From positions 186,001-250,000 of the forward strand of contig NZ_JAIUZY010000005.1 of assembly GCF_020171625.1 (NCBI RefSeq): a DNA stretch of 64,000 bases. Direction: 5' to 3'. How positions within the stretch are numbered: the stretch's first letter is position 1; the number at the start of each line of letters is the position of its first letter. Shown here piece after piece: positions 43,435 to 52,785 of this stretch. The notes below the pieces were generated by a model. It saw only the letters and a program-made list of their open reading frames with translations, was not told where the DNA came from and searched no databases. This DNA comes from Salipiger bermudensis (lineage in GTDB: Bacteria > Pseudomonadota > Alphaproteobacteria > Rhodobacterales > Rhodobacteraceae). Made by a program: the position numbers and the translations under genes.

Positions 43435-46068
43435 ATGCTGAAGCCACTGTCAGGATTGCTGAACCTCGCGCTGCCAACGGCCCTCCGCGAGAGGGAAACC
43501 GGGCCGGATGCGGACGGACGGCTGTTCGCCGACGTGTTCGCGGCGCTCGACCACGACACTTCGGATTCCGCAGAAGCGGAAGAGGGCGAAGAGGCTTCGG
43601 AGACGAAAGCTGATGAGCCCGAGGCTAGAACGCCCGATGATCAGGGGCAGACGACGGATGGGGTGGATGTCGATCCGCTCGCAAGCGATTCTGCACTGGC
43701 AGAGGGCAGGGACGAGGCGGCTTTCCTTCGGGATTTGCACCGTGATCCAGGTCGAGGCGAAGCTCATGCGCCGTTCAAAACCGAGAACAGGGCCGTGTCG
43801 ACCGGCGCTTCGCGGGATCGTCCCACTGAAATGCGCGGCCCGCGCGAGAGCAGTCGTGCCAAGCCGCGGGCATCGGCGGCGGATCAAACGCGGCCGCCCG
43901 TATCGAACGGACCTGCTTTGCCCGAGCAGCCGCCCTTGAAGCGATCTGGCAACGACCCGATCATGCCGGTGAAAGCATCACCCGTGGAACGGGCCGGTGC
44001 CTCCTTTCTCCGAGCGATCTCTGAGGGCGAAAAGACCCGCAGCCAAACAAGGCGGGGCGCCGTGCCACCTACCGGCACTGACCCCGCTTCTTCCGAGTCG
44101 CAGAGGCCGCGACGGCGAGACCGGTTTGGGGCGGAACCACAGATCCGGCCCGAACCGAGGGAGATGTCCGGTTCCATTTCAAGTCAGGCACTTTCCACGA
44201 GCACGCAGGCGGATGCCCGACAGCCAGCCATGCTTCCCGGTGTCGTCGAGCGGCGGGGCGTCTCGATGCCCGCCACCTCTGTCCAGGGCACCAGCCGTGT
44301 CAAAGCAGAGAGGTTTGTTCCCTCCGAGGATGCTCTCAGAGGTGCCTCCGGCAGTCCTCCTCTCTCGCAACCAGACAAGAGGTACACTTGGACGGCGTCC
44401 CCTGTTCCCATCGCGTCTAGCGATACAGAGCCCAAGCCGCGCGCGGAGGCGGGCAACGGGCGGCCTTCGCGCCACGGGCAGCCGGATTGGGTGGCCCCCG
44501 CGCCGATGACAGAGCGGGGCTCAGTCGAAACCAGCCGCCCGAGGGCACCGAAGCACGGTTATGTCATGCCCACGGGGGAGGCCGCCTCCCACCCTCGGAC
44601 GGAACAACGCTCTGCGCTGGGCTTGCCGACCGGTCGCCCCGAACCGCAGAGGCCGGGCGCAAAAGGTGGTTGGGCGAGCGCGAGCGAACCGATCCACGTA
44701 GATGGCGCTGTCGCTGACGCAGATCGCCTGGCGACGCAGGGTACACGGCTCGCATCTCATATTCCGCGAGACACAGAAACAACGGCGCCCGACGAGGTGC
44801 GGAACGAACGCAGCGCTCTTCGCGTGCCCGGCCGAGCGACACCTCCGGTCAGGATACCCCCCGAGGTTTCGGTCGCCGACGTGCGTCTCGTCCAGACAGG
44901 GCGACCCGCCGGATGGGGCGCCTCTGAAGCCAGCCCCGCAATGGTGCTTCAGGGAAAAGAAGGCGTCAGAGCCGAGCCTGAGAAAAACGGCATGAACCCG
45001 GTCGCGCCGGTCGCGGTCTGCCCGAGCGTGGAATTCGGCCCCGGAGACGACGCCCGTGTCGCGGCGGAAGTTAAGGTGGGTATGGCGGGTGATACGGATA
45101 AGGCGGCCATCCGGGCGGTGCATCCGCCTCAAGGGGAGAGCGGAACACCGAACCGAGTGGGGTTTGCGTCGTCGTTGCCCGGCCATCATGGCGCCGCTTC
45201 CGAGCCTATCGCCGGCCCGTCCGTCCTCCATCAGCCCGGTCGCGCTCAGGGTATGCCTGTCCCACAGGCCCCAACGTCCTCCCCCGCGCGAGAGCCCAAC
45301 GCCGCGCCGGTCTCGGCCCCAAACGAGACGTTTCTCAAACCCGCACTCGCGGAAGAGAGGCGGGTCGAGCCTCGGAAGTTTGGGCCAATCAACGAGACGC
45401 GGCGTCGCGTCCAGGATCATGGACAGGGACTCGTGGAGGCCCTCGCCAGTCGTGCCGTAAGGGGTGGCGGCGGCGTACCGGGGGCGCTGCTGACGCCGCC
45501 GGTGACAGATGCGCTCTGCGAGCGCCCCGCGATCTCGGTCATTTCGCCCGTGATCGATCTAGAGGAGCCGCTGTCAGAAGACCTGACCACGGCCCCGCTG
45601 CCGGGCGGCGGATCGGCGCAGGGCCCGGTCTCGCCCACTGGCCACGGGGCCAGCCTTGTGCCGCGTGAGGTGGCCGGGTCGGTGCTGCGCCAGGCTGCCG
45701 AGGCGATGTCCGCCGCGGTGGATGCGCAGGAGCAGGTGATCGAGCTTAAGCTGAGGCCGGAAGAACTCGGTCAGCTGAGGTTCCGCATTGGCCAGGGTGA
45801 AACCGGGCTCATCCTGAGCGTGAGCGCAGATCGACCGGAAACGCTCGATCTTCTGCGCCGCAATATCGATCAACTGGCCCGGCACCTCTCGGATCTGGGC
45901 TATGAATCGGCGAGCTTCAGCTTTGGTGAAGAACGGCCCGGGTACCGGTCGGGCCCACCAGGAGAGGCCGGTGTTTCCGAATCGGACGCCGGCGGGCGCG
46001 CGGTGACAGAGGCAGCGGTCCCGGTCCCGGACTCGCCGGTCTCCGAAGGTTTGGATTTGAGACTATAG
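43435..46068 (+). CDS. fliK: Flagellar hook-length control protein FliK (large)
   Basis: Secreted molecular ruler that sets hook length and triggers the FlhB switch. The 877-residue protein has a long, low-complexity region (about 20-735) rich in Pro, Arg, Glu, Ser and Gly, and a C-terminal hook-length domain (about 740-830) with ELKLRPEELGQLRFRI and LDLLRRNIDQLARHLSDLGY. FliK is about 405 residues in Salmonella, so this is roughly twice that. The N-terminal half keeps a coding-like frame with no stops, so it is real. flgD follows 10 bases later. Confidence 0.88.
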   Translation: MLKPLSGLLNLALPTALRERETGPDADGRLFADVFAALDHDTSDSAEAEEGEEASETKADEPEARTPDDQGQTTDGVDVDPLASDSALAEGRDEAAFLRDLHRDPGRGEAHAPFKTENRAVSTGASRDRPTEMRGPRESSRAKPRASAADQTRPPVSNGPALPEQPPLKRSGNDPIMPVKASPVERAGASFLRAISEGEKTRSQTRRGAVPPTGTDPASSESQRPRRRDRFGAEPQIRPEPREMSGSISSQALSTSTQADARQPAMLPGVVERRGVSMPATSVQGTSRVKAERFVPSEDALRGASGSPPLSQPDKRYTWTASPVPIASSDTEPKPRAEAGNGRPSRHGQPDWVAPAPMTERGSVETSRPRAPKHGYVMPTGEAASHPRTEQRSALGLPTGRPEPQRPGAKGGWASASEPIHVDGAVADADRLATQGTRLASHIPRDTETTAPDEVRNERSALRVPGRATPPVRIPPEVSVADVRLVQTGRPAGWGASEASPAMVLQGKEGVRAEPEKNGMNPVAPVAVCPSVEFGPGDDARVAAEVKVGMAGDTDKAAIRAVHPPQGESGTPNRVGFASSLPGHHGAASEPIAGPSVLHQPGRAQGMPVPQAPTSSPAREPNAAPVSAPNETFLKPALAEERRVEPRKFGPINETRRRVQDHGQGLVEALASRAVRGGGGVPGALLTPPVTDALCERPAISVISPVIDLEEPLSEDLTTAPLPGGGSAQGPVSPTGHGASLVPREVAGSVLRQAAEAMSAAVDAQEQVIELKLRPEELGQLRFRIGQGETGLILSVSADRPETLDLLRRNIDQLARHLSDLGYESASFSFGEERPGYRSGPPGEAGVSESDAGGRAVTEAAVPVPDSPVSEGLDLRL

Positions 46069-46078
46069 GGAGAATGTC

Positions 46079-46753
46079 ATGGAAAGCAGTGCGGTAACGG
46101 GCGCCATCCCGGCTGGACGCGCCGGGCCAGACGGGGCAGCGCGCGAAGAGCAAACCAAGAACGCGGCGGTTCTGAGCAGCGATTTCGAGACGTTTTTGAA
46201 GATGCTGACCGCGCAGATGAAGAACCAAGATCCGCTCAATCCTGTCGATTCCACGGATTATGCCACCCAGCTTGCGACCTTTTCCTCGGTGGAGCAGCAG
46301 GTGCTGACCAATGATCTTCTTGCGGATCTCGCGCAGGCCATGACCGGAGGCACGTTGCAGCAGCTCGGGTCATGGATCGGGCGGGACGTTCTGGCGGAGG
46401 ACGCAGTGCGCTTTGACGGAACCCCGCTGGTGCTTCGGCCGGACGTCGCGCCCGGCGCGGATGCGGCCCGGCTCGTGGTGCGCGATGCTGGGGGGGCCGT
46501 CGTTCAGCGGCTGTCACTTGATCCGTCGGAGCCGCTCGTCGCATGGCGAGGGCTCGACGGTGGCGAGTCATCGATCGCATCCGGGATTTACAGTTTCGAG
46601 GTCGAGAGCCTGTCCGGCGGCACCATCGTCGCGCAGCAGCCCGCCAAGGTCTACAATCCGGTGATCGAGGTGCGCCGCGAGGGGGATGCCACGCTGCTGA
46701 CCCTGTCAGGTGGCAGCGAAATCGATGCCAACTCTGTCACAGCCCTGCGCTGA
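46079..46753 (+). CDS. flgD: Flagellar hook cap protein FlgD
   Basis: Hook-assembly cap. The 224-residue protein has the typical N-terminal segment DFETFLKMLTAQMKNQDPLNP (two blocks) followed by DSTDYATQLATFSSVEQQ, then the FlgD Ig-like and tudor-like C-terminal half. It sits 10 bases after fliK, and fliK-flgD is a usual pair. The last gene of the flagellar block. Confidence 0.94.
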   Translation: MESSAVTGAIPAGRAGPDGAAREEQTKNAAVLSSDFETFLKMLTAQMKNQDPLNPVDSTDYATQLATFSSVEQQVLTNDLLADLAQAMTGGTLQQLGSWIGRDVLAEDAVRFDGTPLVLRPDVAPGADAARLVVRDAGGAVVQRLSLDPSEPLVAWRGLDGGESSIASGIYSFEVESLSGGTIVAQQPAKVYNPVIEVRREGDATLLTLSGGSEIDANSVTALR

Positions 46754-46782
46754 TGCGCGTCTCGCGCAACCCGGCGCCGCGC

Positions 46783-47799
46783 CTAGTTCGCGTTGGCGTA
46801 GTAGGATTTGTACCAGTCGACAAAAGCCGCGACGCCATCCGCAAGCGGGGTTCGCGGCAAGGGGCCGGTCAGGCGGGTCAGCAGCGCATTGTCTGCCCAT
46901 GTCGCGGGAACGTCGCCGGGCTGCATGTCCATGTAATTGCGCAGAGCCGGCGTTCCGAGAGCCTGCTCGATGGCGGTCACGAAATCCTCGAGCCGTTCCG
47001 GCGCGCCGTGCCCGACGTTGAGCACCCGCCAGGGCGCCACGGGGGACAGGCTGTCACCCTCGACCGGCGCGCCCTGCACCGGCGGCTGGCCGATCAGGCG
47101 GACGAGACCTTCGATCAGATCATCGATATAGGTGAAATCGCGCCGCATGTCGCCGTGGTTGTAGATGTCGATCGGGCGGCCCTCGAGGATCGCCTTCACG
47201 AATTTGAACAGCGCCATGTCGGGGCGACCCCACGGCCCGTACACCGTGAAGAAGCGGAACATGGTGATCGGCAGCCCATAGAGATGCGCGTAGGACTGGG
47301 CCATCGCCTCGTTGGCTTTCTTCGTCGCTGCATAGAACGACATTTGATGGTCGGCCTTCGCTGTTTCGCGATACGGCATCTCGGTGTTGGCGCCGTAAAC
47401 CGACGAGGTCGAGGCCATAAGGAGGTGCTTCGGTGGTGCCGCCCGGGCCGCCTCGAGCAGTTCGAGCGCGCCGACGAGGTTGGACTGAACGTAGGACCGC
47501 GGCGCCTCGAGCGAGTAGCGCACCCCGGCCTGCGCCGCGAGGTGGATGATGATCTCAGGGCGCTCGGACAGGCACAGCTCGGTCAGCCGGCCCTCATCCT
47601 CGATATTGGCGATGATCGGCTCGAACGCCGCGTGGTCGCCGAGGATCGCGTGCCGGCGCTGCTTCAGGGTGACATCGTAGTAATCGCTCATCGCGTCGAA
47701 ACCGATGACGCGGTAACCTTCGTGCAGAAGGCGCTGCGACAGGTGAAATCCGATAAAGCCGGCCGACCCGGTCACGAGCGCGGTTTTCGCGGTGGACAT
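46783..47799 (-). CDS. UDP-glucuronate 4-epimerase / NAD-dependent epimerase
   Basis: Short-chain dehydrogenase/reductase-fold sugar-nucleotide epimerase, most like UDP-glucuronate 4-epimerases, giving UDP-galacturonate. The 338-residue protein has the NAD loop GSAGFIG at 11-17, HLAAQAGVRYSL, and the catalytic YAATK with FFTVYGPWGRPDMAL after it. It sits between flgD (convergent, 29 bases) and ubiB. It may serve lipopolysaccharide, exopolysaccharide or flagellin glycan; the sequence does not say which. Confidence 0.88.
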   Translation of the reverse strand: MSTAKTALVTGSAGFIGFHLSQRLLHEGYRVIGFDAMSDYYDVTLKQRRHAILGDHAAFEPIIANIEDEGRLTELCLSERPEIIIHLAAQAGVRYSLEAPRSYVQSNLVGALELLEAARAAPPKHLLMASTSSVYGANTEMPYRETAKADHQMSFYAATKKANEAMAQSYAHLYGLPITMFRFFTVYGPWGRPDMALFKFVKAILEGRPIDIYNHGDMRRDFTYIDDLIEGLVRLIGQPPVQGAPVEGDSLSPVAPWRVLNVGHGAPERLEDFVTAIEQALGTPALRNYMDMQPGDVPATWADNALLTRLTGPLPRTPLADGVAAFVDWYKSYYANAN

Positions 47800-47835
47800 G
47801 CGCGTCCTCCCCCAAGAGATCAGGCCGCTGACGTA

Positions 47836-49368
47836 TCAGGCCAGCGCCTGCCAGACAAGCATGAGCGCCGCCGCGAGCGCCGCACCAACGCCGCCCCAGC
47901 CGAGCCGAACGCGCCATGGGCTGCGTTTCGGAGGGCTGTCGTCTTCGGCCTGACGGATCAGCGCCGCCTCGACCAGACCCGGCAGGCGTGGCCCGAAACG
48001 ACCAAGCACCTGGGCGGTCTGCACGAGATCGCGCAACACCGCGCGCGGCCCGATCGAGGTCTTGATGTAATCTTCCACCACCGGCTTGGCGGTGTTCCAG
48101 ATGTTCATGCGCGGATTCAGCGAGCGCGCCACGCCCTCGACCACCACCATGGTACGTTGCAGCAGAATCAGCTCGGTCCGGGTCTGCATTCCGAACCGCT
48201 CGGTGACCTCGAACAGGTAGGAAAGCAGACGTGCCATCGAAATTCGCGTGGCGTCCATGCCGAAGATCGGCTCCCCGACGGCGCGCAGCGCGCGGGCGAA
48301 TTCGTCGACATCGCGATCGGCGGGCACGTAGCCGGCCTCGAAATGCACCTCGGCGACGCGCTTGTAGTCGCGCCGGATGAAGCCGTAGAGGATCTCGGCA
48401 TAGACCCGGCGGGTGTACTCGTCGATATGGCCCATGATGCCGAAATCATAGGCGATGATGTTGCCGTTCGGCGCGACCTTGAGGTTGCCCTGATGCATGT
48501 CGGCGTGGAAGAAACCGTCGCGCAGGGCGTGGTTCAGGAACAGTTGCAACACTCGCTCGCTGAGCTGCTCGCGGTCATGCCCGGCGGCGTCGAGCGCGGC
48601 GTTGTCGCCCAGCGGCGCCCCCTCGGCCCAGCTCATGGTCATCACCCTGCGACCCGAGAGCCCCCAGACGATCGAAGGCAGCTCGAAGCCTGCATCGCCG
48701 GCGGTGTTGGCGGCGTATTCGGAGGCGGCAGCGGATTCGAGCCGCAAGTCGAGCTCGCCCATGACGACGCTCTCGAAGTGCGAGATCACATCCCGGGGTC
48801 GCAGCCGACGCGCGGAGGGTGCCAGCGTCTCGATCATGTCCGCGGCGAAGTAGAACGCATCGATATCGGTGCGGAAGGCGCGTTCGATGCCTGGGCGCAG
48901 CACCTTGACGGCAACGATGTCACCGGTGTCGGCGCGGCGCGCCTTGTGGACCTGCGCGATCGAGGCGGCGGCAACGGGGGCGCTGAACTCGCTGAAGATC
49001 TCCGAGACCGGGGCGCCCAGCTCGGCCTCGATCTGGCGCTCGGCCTGTTCGATGCCGAAGGGCGGAAGCTTGTCCTGCAGCACGCGAAGCTGATTGGCGA
49101 GATCCTGACCGACCACGTCTGGCCGGGTCGAGAGGATCTGGCCGAACTTGATGTAGGCGGGCCCGAGCGCGGTCAGCGCGCGGGGGGCGGGGGGCATCGA
49201 CGGGTCCCCCTCGATGCCGGTCCATTTGAACGGCCAGACGAGCGTCCGGAAGGCGATGCGCACCATGCGCGGCGCGTCGAACGCGTCGAGCACCACGCCC
49301 ATGGCGCCGGTGCGCTCGAAGGTGGCGCCAGTGCGGATCAGGCGCCAGATATTGTGCGGTCCGCGCAT
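47836..49368 (-). CDS. ubiB: Ubiquinone biosynthesis regulatory kinase-like protein UbiB
   Basis: Atypical kinase/ATPase of the ABC1/ADCK/UbiB family, needed for ubiquinone synthesis. The 510-residue protein has the family motif AYIKFGQILSTRPD, a kinase-like core with VAVKVLRPGIE and HADMHQGNLKV, and two C-terminal membrane helices (from about 485, ending LAAALMLVWQALA). It begins 3 bases after ubiE and reads with it in one operon. Confidence 0.95.
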   Translation of the reverse strand: MRGPHNIWRLIRTGATFERTGAMGVVLDAFDAPRMVRIAFRTLVWPFKWTGIEGDPSMPPAPRALTALGPAYIKFGQILSTRPDVVGQDLANQLRVLQDKLPPFGIEQAERQIEAELGAPVSEIFSEFSAPVAAASIAQVHKARRADTGDIVAVKVLRPGIERAFRTDIDAFYFAADMIETLAPSARRLRPRDVISHFESVVMGELDLRLESAAASEYAANTAGDAGFELPSIVWGLSGRRVMTMSWAEGAPLGDNAALDAAGHDREQLSERVLQLFLNHALRDGFFHADMHQGNLKVAPNGNIIAYDFGIMGHIDEYTRRVYAEILYGFIRRDYKRVAEVHFEAGYVPADRDVDEFARALRAVGEPIFGMDATRISMARLLSYLFEVTERFGMQTRTELILLQRTMVVVEGVARSLNPRMNIWNTAKPVVEDYIKTSIGPRAVLRDLVQTAQVLGRFGPRLPGLVEAALIRQAEDDSPPKRSPWRVRLGWGGVGAALAAALMLVWQALA

Positions 49369-49371
49369 GGC

Positions 49372-50124
49372 CTAGAGTTTCCAGCCGGAATGCAGGCAGG
49401 CGATGCCCATGCTCAGGTTGCGGTACTTGGCGTTGCCGAACCCGGCGGCGCGCAGCATCCCGAGAAAGGTCTCCTGGTCGGGGAACTTGCGGATCGATTC
49501 CACAAGATATTGATAGCTGTCGCGGTCGCCCGCGATCATCTGGCCCATGCGCGGGATGATGTTGAAGGAATAGAGGTCATAGGCCTTCTGCATCATGTCG
49601 TTGGGAATCTGGCTGAATTCGAGCACCATCAGCCGGCCGCCGGGCTTGAGCACGCGGAACGCCTCGTTCAGCGCCTCCTGCGGGCGGGTGACGTTCCGAA
49701 TGCCGAAGGAGATGGTGTAGACGTCGAAGCTGTTGTCGGGGAAGGGCAGGGCCATGGCGTCGCCCACCACCCAGTCGAGCTGTTCGGCCATCGCCGCGGC
49801 ATCGGCGCGCTTGCGACCCTCGACCAACATCGGCTCGGTCAGGTCAAGCACGGTTGCATGGCCGCGGCCCGCGCGCTTGAGGAACCGGAACGAGATGTCG
49901 CCGGTGCCGCCGGCCACGTCGAGCAGACGCTGCCCCGGGCGCGGGGCCAGCCAATCCATCATCGCGTCCTTCCAGACCCGGTGGATGCCAAGCGACATGG
50001 CATCGTTCATCACGTCATATTTCGACGCCACCGAGTTGAAGACGCCCTGCACGCGACCGGCCTTCTCGGTCTCGGGGATGTCGGTGAAGCCGAAATGCGT
50101 GGTTTTCTGGGTGTCATCGGTCAT
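49372..50124 (-). CDS. ubiE: Demethylmenaquinone/demethoxyubiquinol C-methyltransferase UbiE
   Basis: SAM-dependent C-methylation of the benzoquinone (or naphthoquinone) ring. From the ATG at 50124 the protein is 250 residues, with [17 protein letters not shown], the SAM motif DVAGGTGD, and the C-terminal [12 protein letters not shown] family ending. A longer in-frame reading overlaps the divergent mutM and is rejected. Forms an operon with ubiB; mutM starts 95 bases away on the other strand. Confidence 0.96.
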   Translation of the reverse strand: MTDDTQKTTHFGFTDIPETEKAGRVQGVFNSVASKYDVMNDAMSLGIHRVWKDAMMDWLAPRPGQRLLDVAGGTGDISFRFLKRAGRGHATVLDLTEPMLVEGRKRADAAAMAEQLDWVVGDAMALPFPDNSFDVYTISFGIRNVTRPQEALNEAFRVLKPGGRLMVLEFSQIPNDMMQKAYDLYSFNIIPRMGQMIAGDRDSYQYLVESIRKFPDQETFLGMLRAAGFGNAKYRNLSMGIACLHSGWKL

Positions 50125-50218
50125 GGGTCTTGCCGTTTTGCTGCTGCATCTCCTTATAGGGCGCGGGGGGCGCGCTGCAATGCGACCCTTCGACAAGACG
50201 CTGTGACCCGGAGAGAAC

Positions 50219-51070
50219 ATGCCCGAATTGCCCGAGGTGGAAACCGTGCGCCGTGGCCTCGCCCCCGTGATGGAGGGCAACCGCATCGCGCAGGCACAGG
50301 TCAACCGGCCCGACCTGCGCTGGCCCTTTCCCGAGCGCATGGCCGAGCGGCTGACCGGGGCAGGGATCCTCCAGCTGCGGCGACGGTCGAAATACGTCCT
50401 CGCCGATCTCGACAGCGGCGAGACGTTGCTGATCCACCTTGGCATGACGGGGCGGATGCTGGTTTCGGGCGACACGCTCGGGCGCTTCGTGCACGACCAC
50501 CCGGCGCCGGAAAAGCACGACCACGTGGTGCTCGACATGGCCGATGGCGTCCGGGTCACGTTCAACGACCCGCGCCGCTTCGGGGCGATGGACCTGATGC
50601 CCACCGCCACGGCCGAGTCTCACCCGCTGCTCGCGGCGCTGGGGCCGGAACCGCTTGGCAACGGGTTCAGCGAATCCCATCTCGTGGCGGCGCTGGCGGG
50701 GCGCAACATGCCGATCAAGTCGGCGCTGCTCGATCAGAAGATCGTCGCGGGGCTTGGCAATATCTACGTCTGCGAGGCGCTCTATCGCTGCGGAATCCAT
50801 CCGGGACGTCGCGTCAGACGGATCTCGGAGAAGCGCATCGCCTCGCTGGTGCCGGTGATCCGCGAGGTGCTGGAAGAGGCCATCGCGGCGGGCGGATCAA
50901 GCCTGCGGGACTTCCGCCAAGCCGATGGCGAGCTTGGATATTTTCAGCACAGCTTCGATGTCTACGGGCGCGAGGGGCAGCCCTGCCGGACCCCCGATTG
51001 CGGTGATACCGTGCACCGGATGGTTCAATCGGGGCGGTCTTCGTTCTATTGTCCGCGGTGCCAAAGATAA
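50219..51070 (+). CDS. mutM: Formamidopyrimidine-DNA glycosylase MutM (Fpg)
   Basis: Removes 8-oxoguanine and ring-opened purines from DNA. The 283-residue protein has the N-terminal [13 protein letters not shown] with the catalytic Pro after Met removal and Glu, the helix-two-turn-helix region, and a C-terminal zinc finger with four cysteines (CRTPDC and YCPRC). The ATG at 50219 follows GAGA 5-6 bases upstream. The ubiE/mutM divergent pair is common in alphaproteobacteria. Confidence 0.97.
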   Translation: MPELPEVETVRRGLAPVMEGNRIAQAQVNRPDLRWPFPERMAERLTGAGILQLRRRSKYVLADLDSGETLLIHLGMTGRMLVSGDTLGRFVHDHPAPEKHDHVVLDMADGVRVTFNDPRRFGAMDLMPTATAESHPLLAALGPEPLGNGFSESHLVAALAGRNMPIKSALLDQKIVAGLGNIYVCEALYRCGIHPGRRVRRISEKRIASLVPVIREVLEEAIAAGGSSLRDFRQADGELGYFQHSFDVYGREGQPCRTPDCGDTVHRMVQSGRSSFYCPRCQR

Positions 51071-51134
51071 CTTGATTGCGAGGGCCAAGCTGGTAAGTCT
51101 GCCGTCTGACGCTAACGGACGGGAGCCCGAAGTC

Positions 51135-51911
51135 ATGGCCTATGAGACGATCATCGTCGAAATAGATGACCACGTCGCAACGATCACACTCAATCGCCCG
51201 GATGCCCTCAACGCCCTCAACAGCCACCTGCTGCAGGAACTGGCGCAGGCGCTGGGCGAGCTGGACGGCAATGACAAGGTGCGCTGCATCATCGTGACCG
51301 GCTCGGCCAAGGCCTTTGCCGCCGGTGCGGACATCAAGGAGATGTCCGAGAAGAGCTTTGTCGACATGTATCTCGGAGATTTCTTCGAGCCGGCGACCGA
51401 CGCCGTGGCCCGGGTGCGCAAGCCGATCATCGCCGCGGTGGCGGGCTACGCGCTGGGCGGCGGTTGCGAACTGGCAATGATGTGCGACTTCATCATCGCC
51501 GCCGACAACGCCAAGTTCGGCCAGCCCGAGATCAACCTCGGGGTCATCGCCGGCATCGGCGGCACGCAGCGCCTGACGCGCTATGTGGGCAAGTCCAAGT
51601 CGATGGACATGCACCTCACCGGGCGCTTCATGGATGCCGAAGAGGCCGAGCGGGCCGGGCTGGTGAGCCGCATCGTGCCGGCCAAGCAACTCATCGACGA
51701 GACCAAGCAGGCCGCCGAGAAGATCGCCGAAAAATCGATCCTCGCCACCATCGCGGCCAAGCAGGCGGTGAACCGGTCTTACGAGACCACGCTCACCGAA
51801 GGCCTGCTCTTCGAGCGCCGGCTGTTCCACTCGCTCTTCGCGACCGAGGATCAGAAGGAGGGCATGGCGGCCTTCCAGGAAAAGCGCACCGCGCAGTTCC
51901 GCGACCGCTGA
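51135..51911 (+). CDS. Enoyl-CoA hydratase (crotonase type)
   Basis: Hydrates trans-2-enoyl-CoA in fatty acid or amino acid breakdown. The 258-residue protein has the crotonase fold with the oxyanion-hole region [25 protein letters not shown] with Glu112, and [16 protein letters not shown] with Glu132; the two Glu residues fit a true hydratase. ATG at 51135 (MAYETIIVE). A strong hairpin follows. Located beside mutM by the usual alphaproteobacterial order; no partner beta-oxidation genes are visible. Confidence 0.93.
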   Translation: MAYETIIVEIDDHVATITLNRPDALNALNSHLLQELAQALGELDGNDKVRCIIVTGSAKAFAAGADIKEMSEKSFVDMYLGDFFEPATDAVARVRKPIIAAVAGYALGGGCELAMMCDFIIAADNAKFGQPEINLGVIAGIGGTQRLTRYVGKSKSMDMHLTGRFMDAEEAERAGLVSRIVPAKQLIDETKQAAEKIAEKSILATIAAKQAVNRSYETTLTEGLLFERRLFHSLFATEDQKEGMAAFQEKRTAQFRDR

Positions 51912-51938
51912 TCTGCCTCACGCATGATCGCAACTGAT

Positions 51939-51970
51939 CGAACGGCCCGCCCTGACCGGCGGGCCGTTCG
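51939..51970 (+). terminator. Terminator after enoyl-CoA hydratase gene
   Basis: CGAACGGCCCGCC and GGCGGGCCGTTCG pair as a perfect 13-bp stem around CTGACC. The tail (CATTTC) is only weakly T-rich. It lies between convergent genes and could serve both. Confidence 0.75.
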
Positions 51971-51980
51971 CATTTCAGGC

Positions 51981-52163
51981 CTAGCCCTGAAGCGCGCCGC
52001 GGCGGCTGCGGATTGCGGCCTGGATGGCGCGCCAGTCCTCGGCCTGGCCGGTGTTGCCGGCCTCTTCGCAGGCCCGCGCCTTCTGCGCGGCCTCGGCCTC
52101 GGCCCGGCCACCATGGGCGCGGTAGAGCGACTGGGCGTATTCGGAAATCTGCATCGCATTCAT
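51981..52163 (-). CDS. Small conserved-looking 60-residue protein
   Basis: I do not recognise a named family. The predicted protein is short, helical and charged, rich in Ala and Arg, without a signal or membrane segment (starts MNAMQISEYAQSLYRAHGG). A full AGGAGG lies 8 bases upstream of the ATG at 52163, which is strong evidence of translation. It lies between the enoyl-CoA hydratase terminator and rpsT, divergent from rpsT. I believe similar small proteins occur in other Rhodobacteraceae in this spot, but I cannot verify that. Confidence 0.65.
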   Translation of the reverse strand: MNAMQISEYAQSLYRAHGGRAEAEAAQKARACEEAGNTGQAEDWRAIQAAIRSRRGALQG

Positions 52164-52433
52164 CTCTGATTCCTCCTTTCAGAATGAACCGTCCTGCATC
52201 GGCAGGACTCCGAATATAGGGGTTCGGAGACGATTCTGCGACCTCCGGGGCCGTTTCGGCGCGCATCGGGGTTTGCAAGGCTGAAGTTTTGGTATATGCG
52301 CCGCTGCTACATGCGCGTGATGCCCGCTCAGGCAAGAATCGGTCCGGTAATTCGTCCGGGTCAGAGTGCCATTGCGCGACCCGGATACCGTTGACCCCCA
52401 TGCGAGGGGGCAGAAGACAGAGGACTGATCATC

Positions 52434-52697
52434 ATGGCTAATACCCCCCAGGCGAAGAAGCGCGCCCGTCAGAACGAGAAGCGTTTTGCGATCAACAAAG
52501 CGCGCCGTTCGCGCATCCGCACCTACCTTCGCAAGGTCGAAGAGGCGATTGCCTCGGGCGACCAGGACGCCGCCAAGGCCGCACTGGCTGCCGCTCAGCC
52601 CGAGCTGATGCGCGGTGTGACCAAAGGCGTGTTCCACAAGAACACCGCATCGCGGAAGATGTCGCGCCTCGCATCGCGGGTGAAATCGCTGGGCTGA
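52434..52697 (+). CDS. rpsT: 30S ribosomal protein S20
   Basis: Small-subunit protein that binds 16S rRNA near the 5' domain. The 87-residue, very basic protein reads [17 protein letters not shown], then [32 protein letters not shown], the S20 signature. Own promoter is probable because it is isolated; a strong terminator follows. The upstream leader contains a small GC-rich stem (52395-52410). Confidence 0.97.
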   Translation: MANTPQAKKRARQNEKRFAINKARRSRIRTYLRKVEEAIASGDQDAAKAALAAAQPELMRGVTKGVFHKNTASRKMSRLASRVKSLG

Positions 52698-52725
52698 AAA
52701 GCCACACACGATTTTTAGACGAATA

Positions 52726-52757
52726 AAAAGGCACCACAATCTGTGGTGCCTTTTTTC
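52726..52757 (+). terminator. Rho-independent terminator of rpsT
   Basis: AAAAGGCACCACA and TGTGGTGCCTTTT form a 13-bp stem with a 3-base loop, followed by a run of T to 52756. A textbook terminator; it separates rpsT from the dnaA regulatory region. Confidence 0.93.
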
Positions 52758-52785
52758 GTTTCCGACACTAGCCGTTGAAGTCAGA

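Noticed and set aside
46543-51006. A very long open frame on the plus strand across the epimerase, ubiB, ubiE and mutM genes
   Set aside because: It runs antisense to three genes with clear motifs and out of frame with mutM; long stop-free frames are expected in DNA this rich in GC.
52395-52410. GC stem in the rpsT leader as an S20 autoregulatory element
   Set aside because: Only 5 bp with a 6-base loop; too weak to claim a regulator without comparison.
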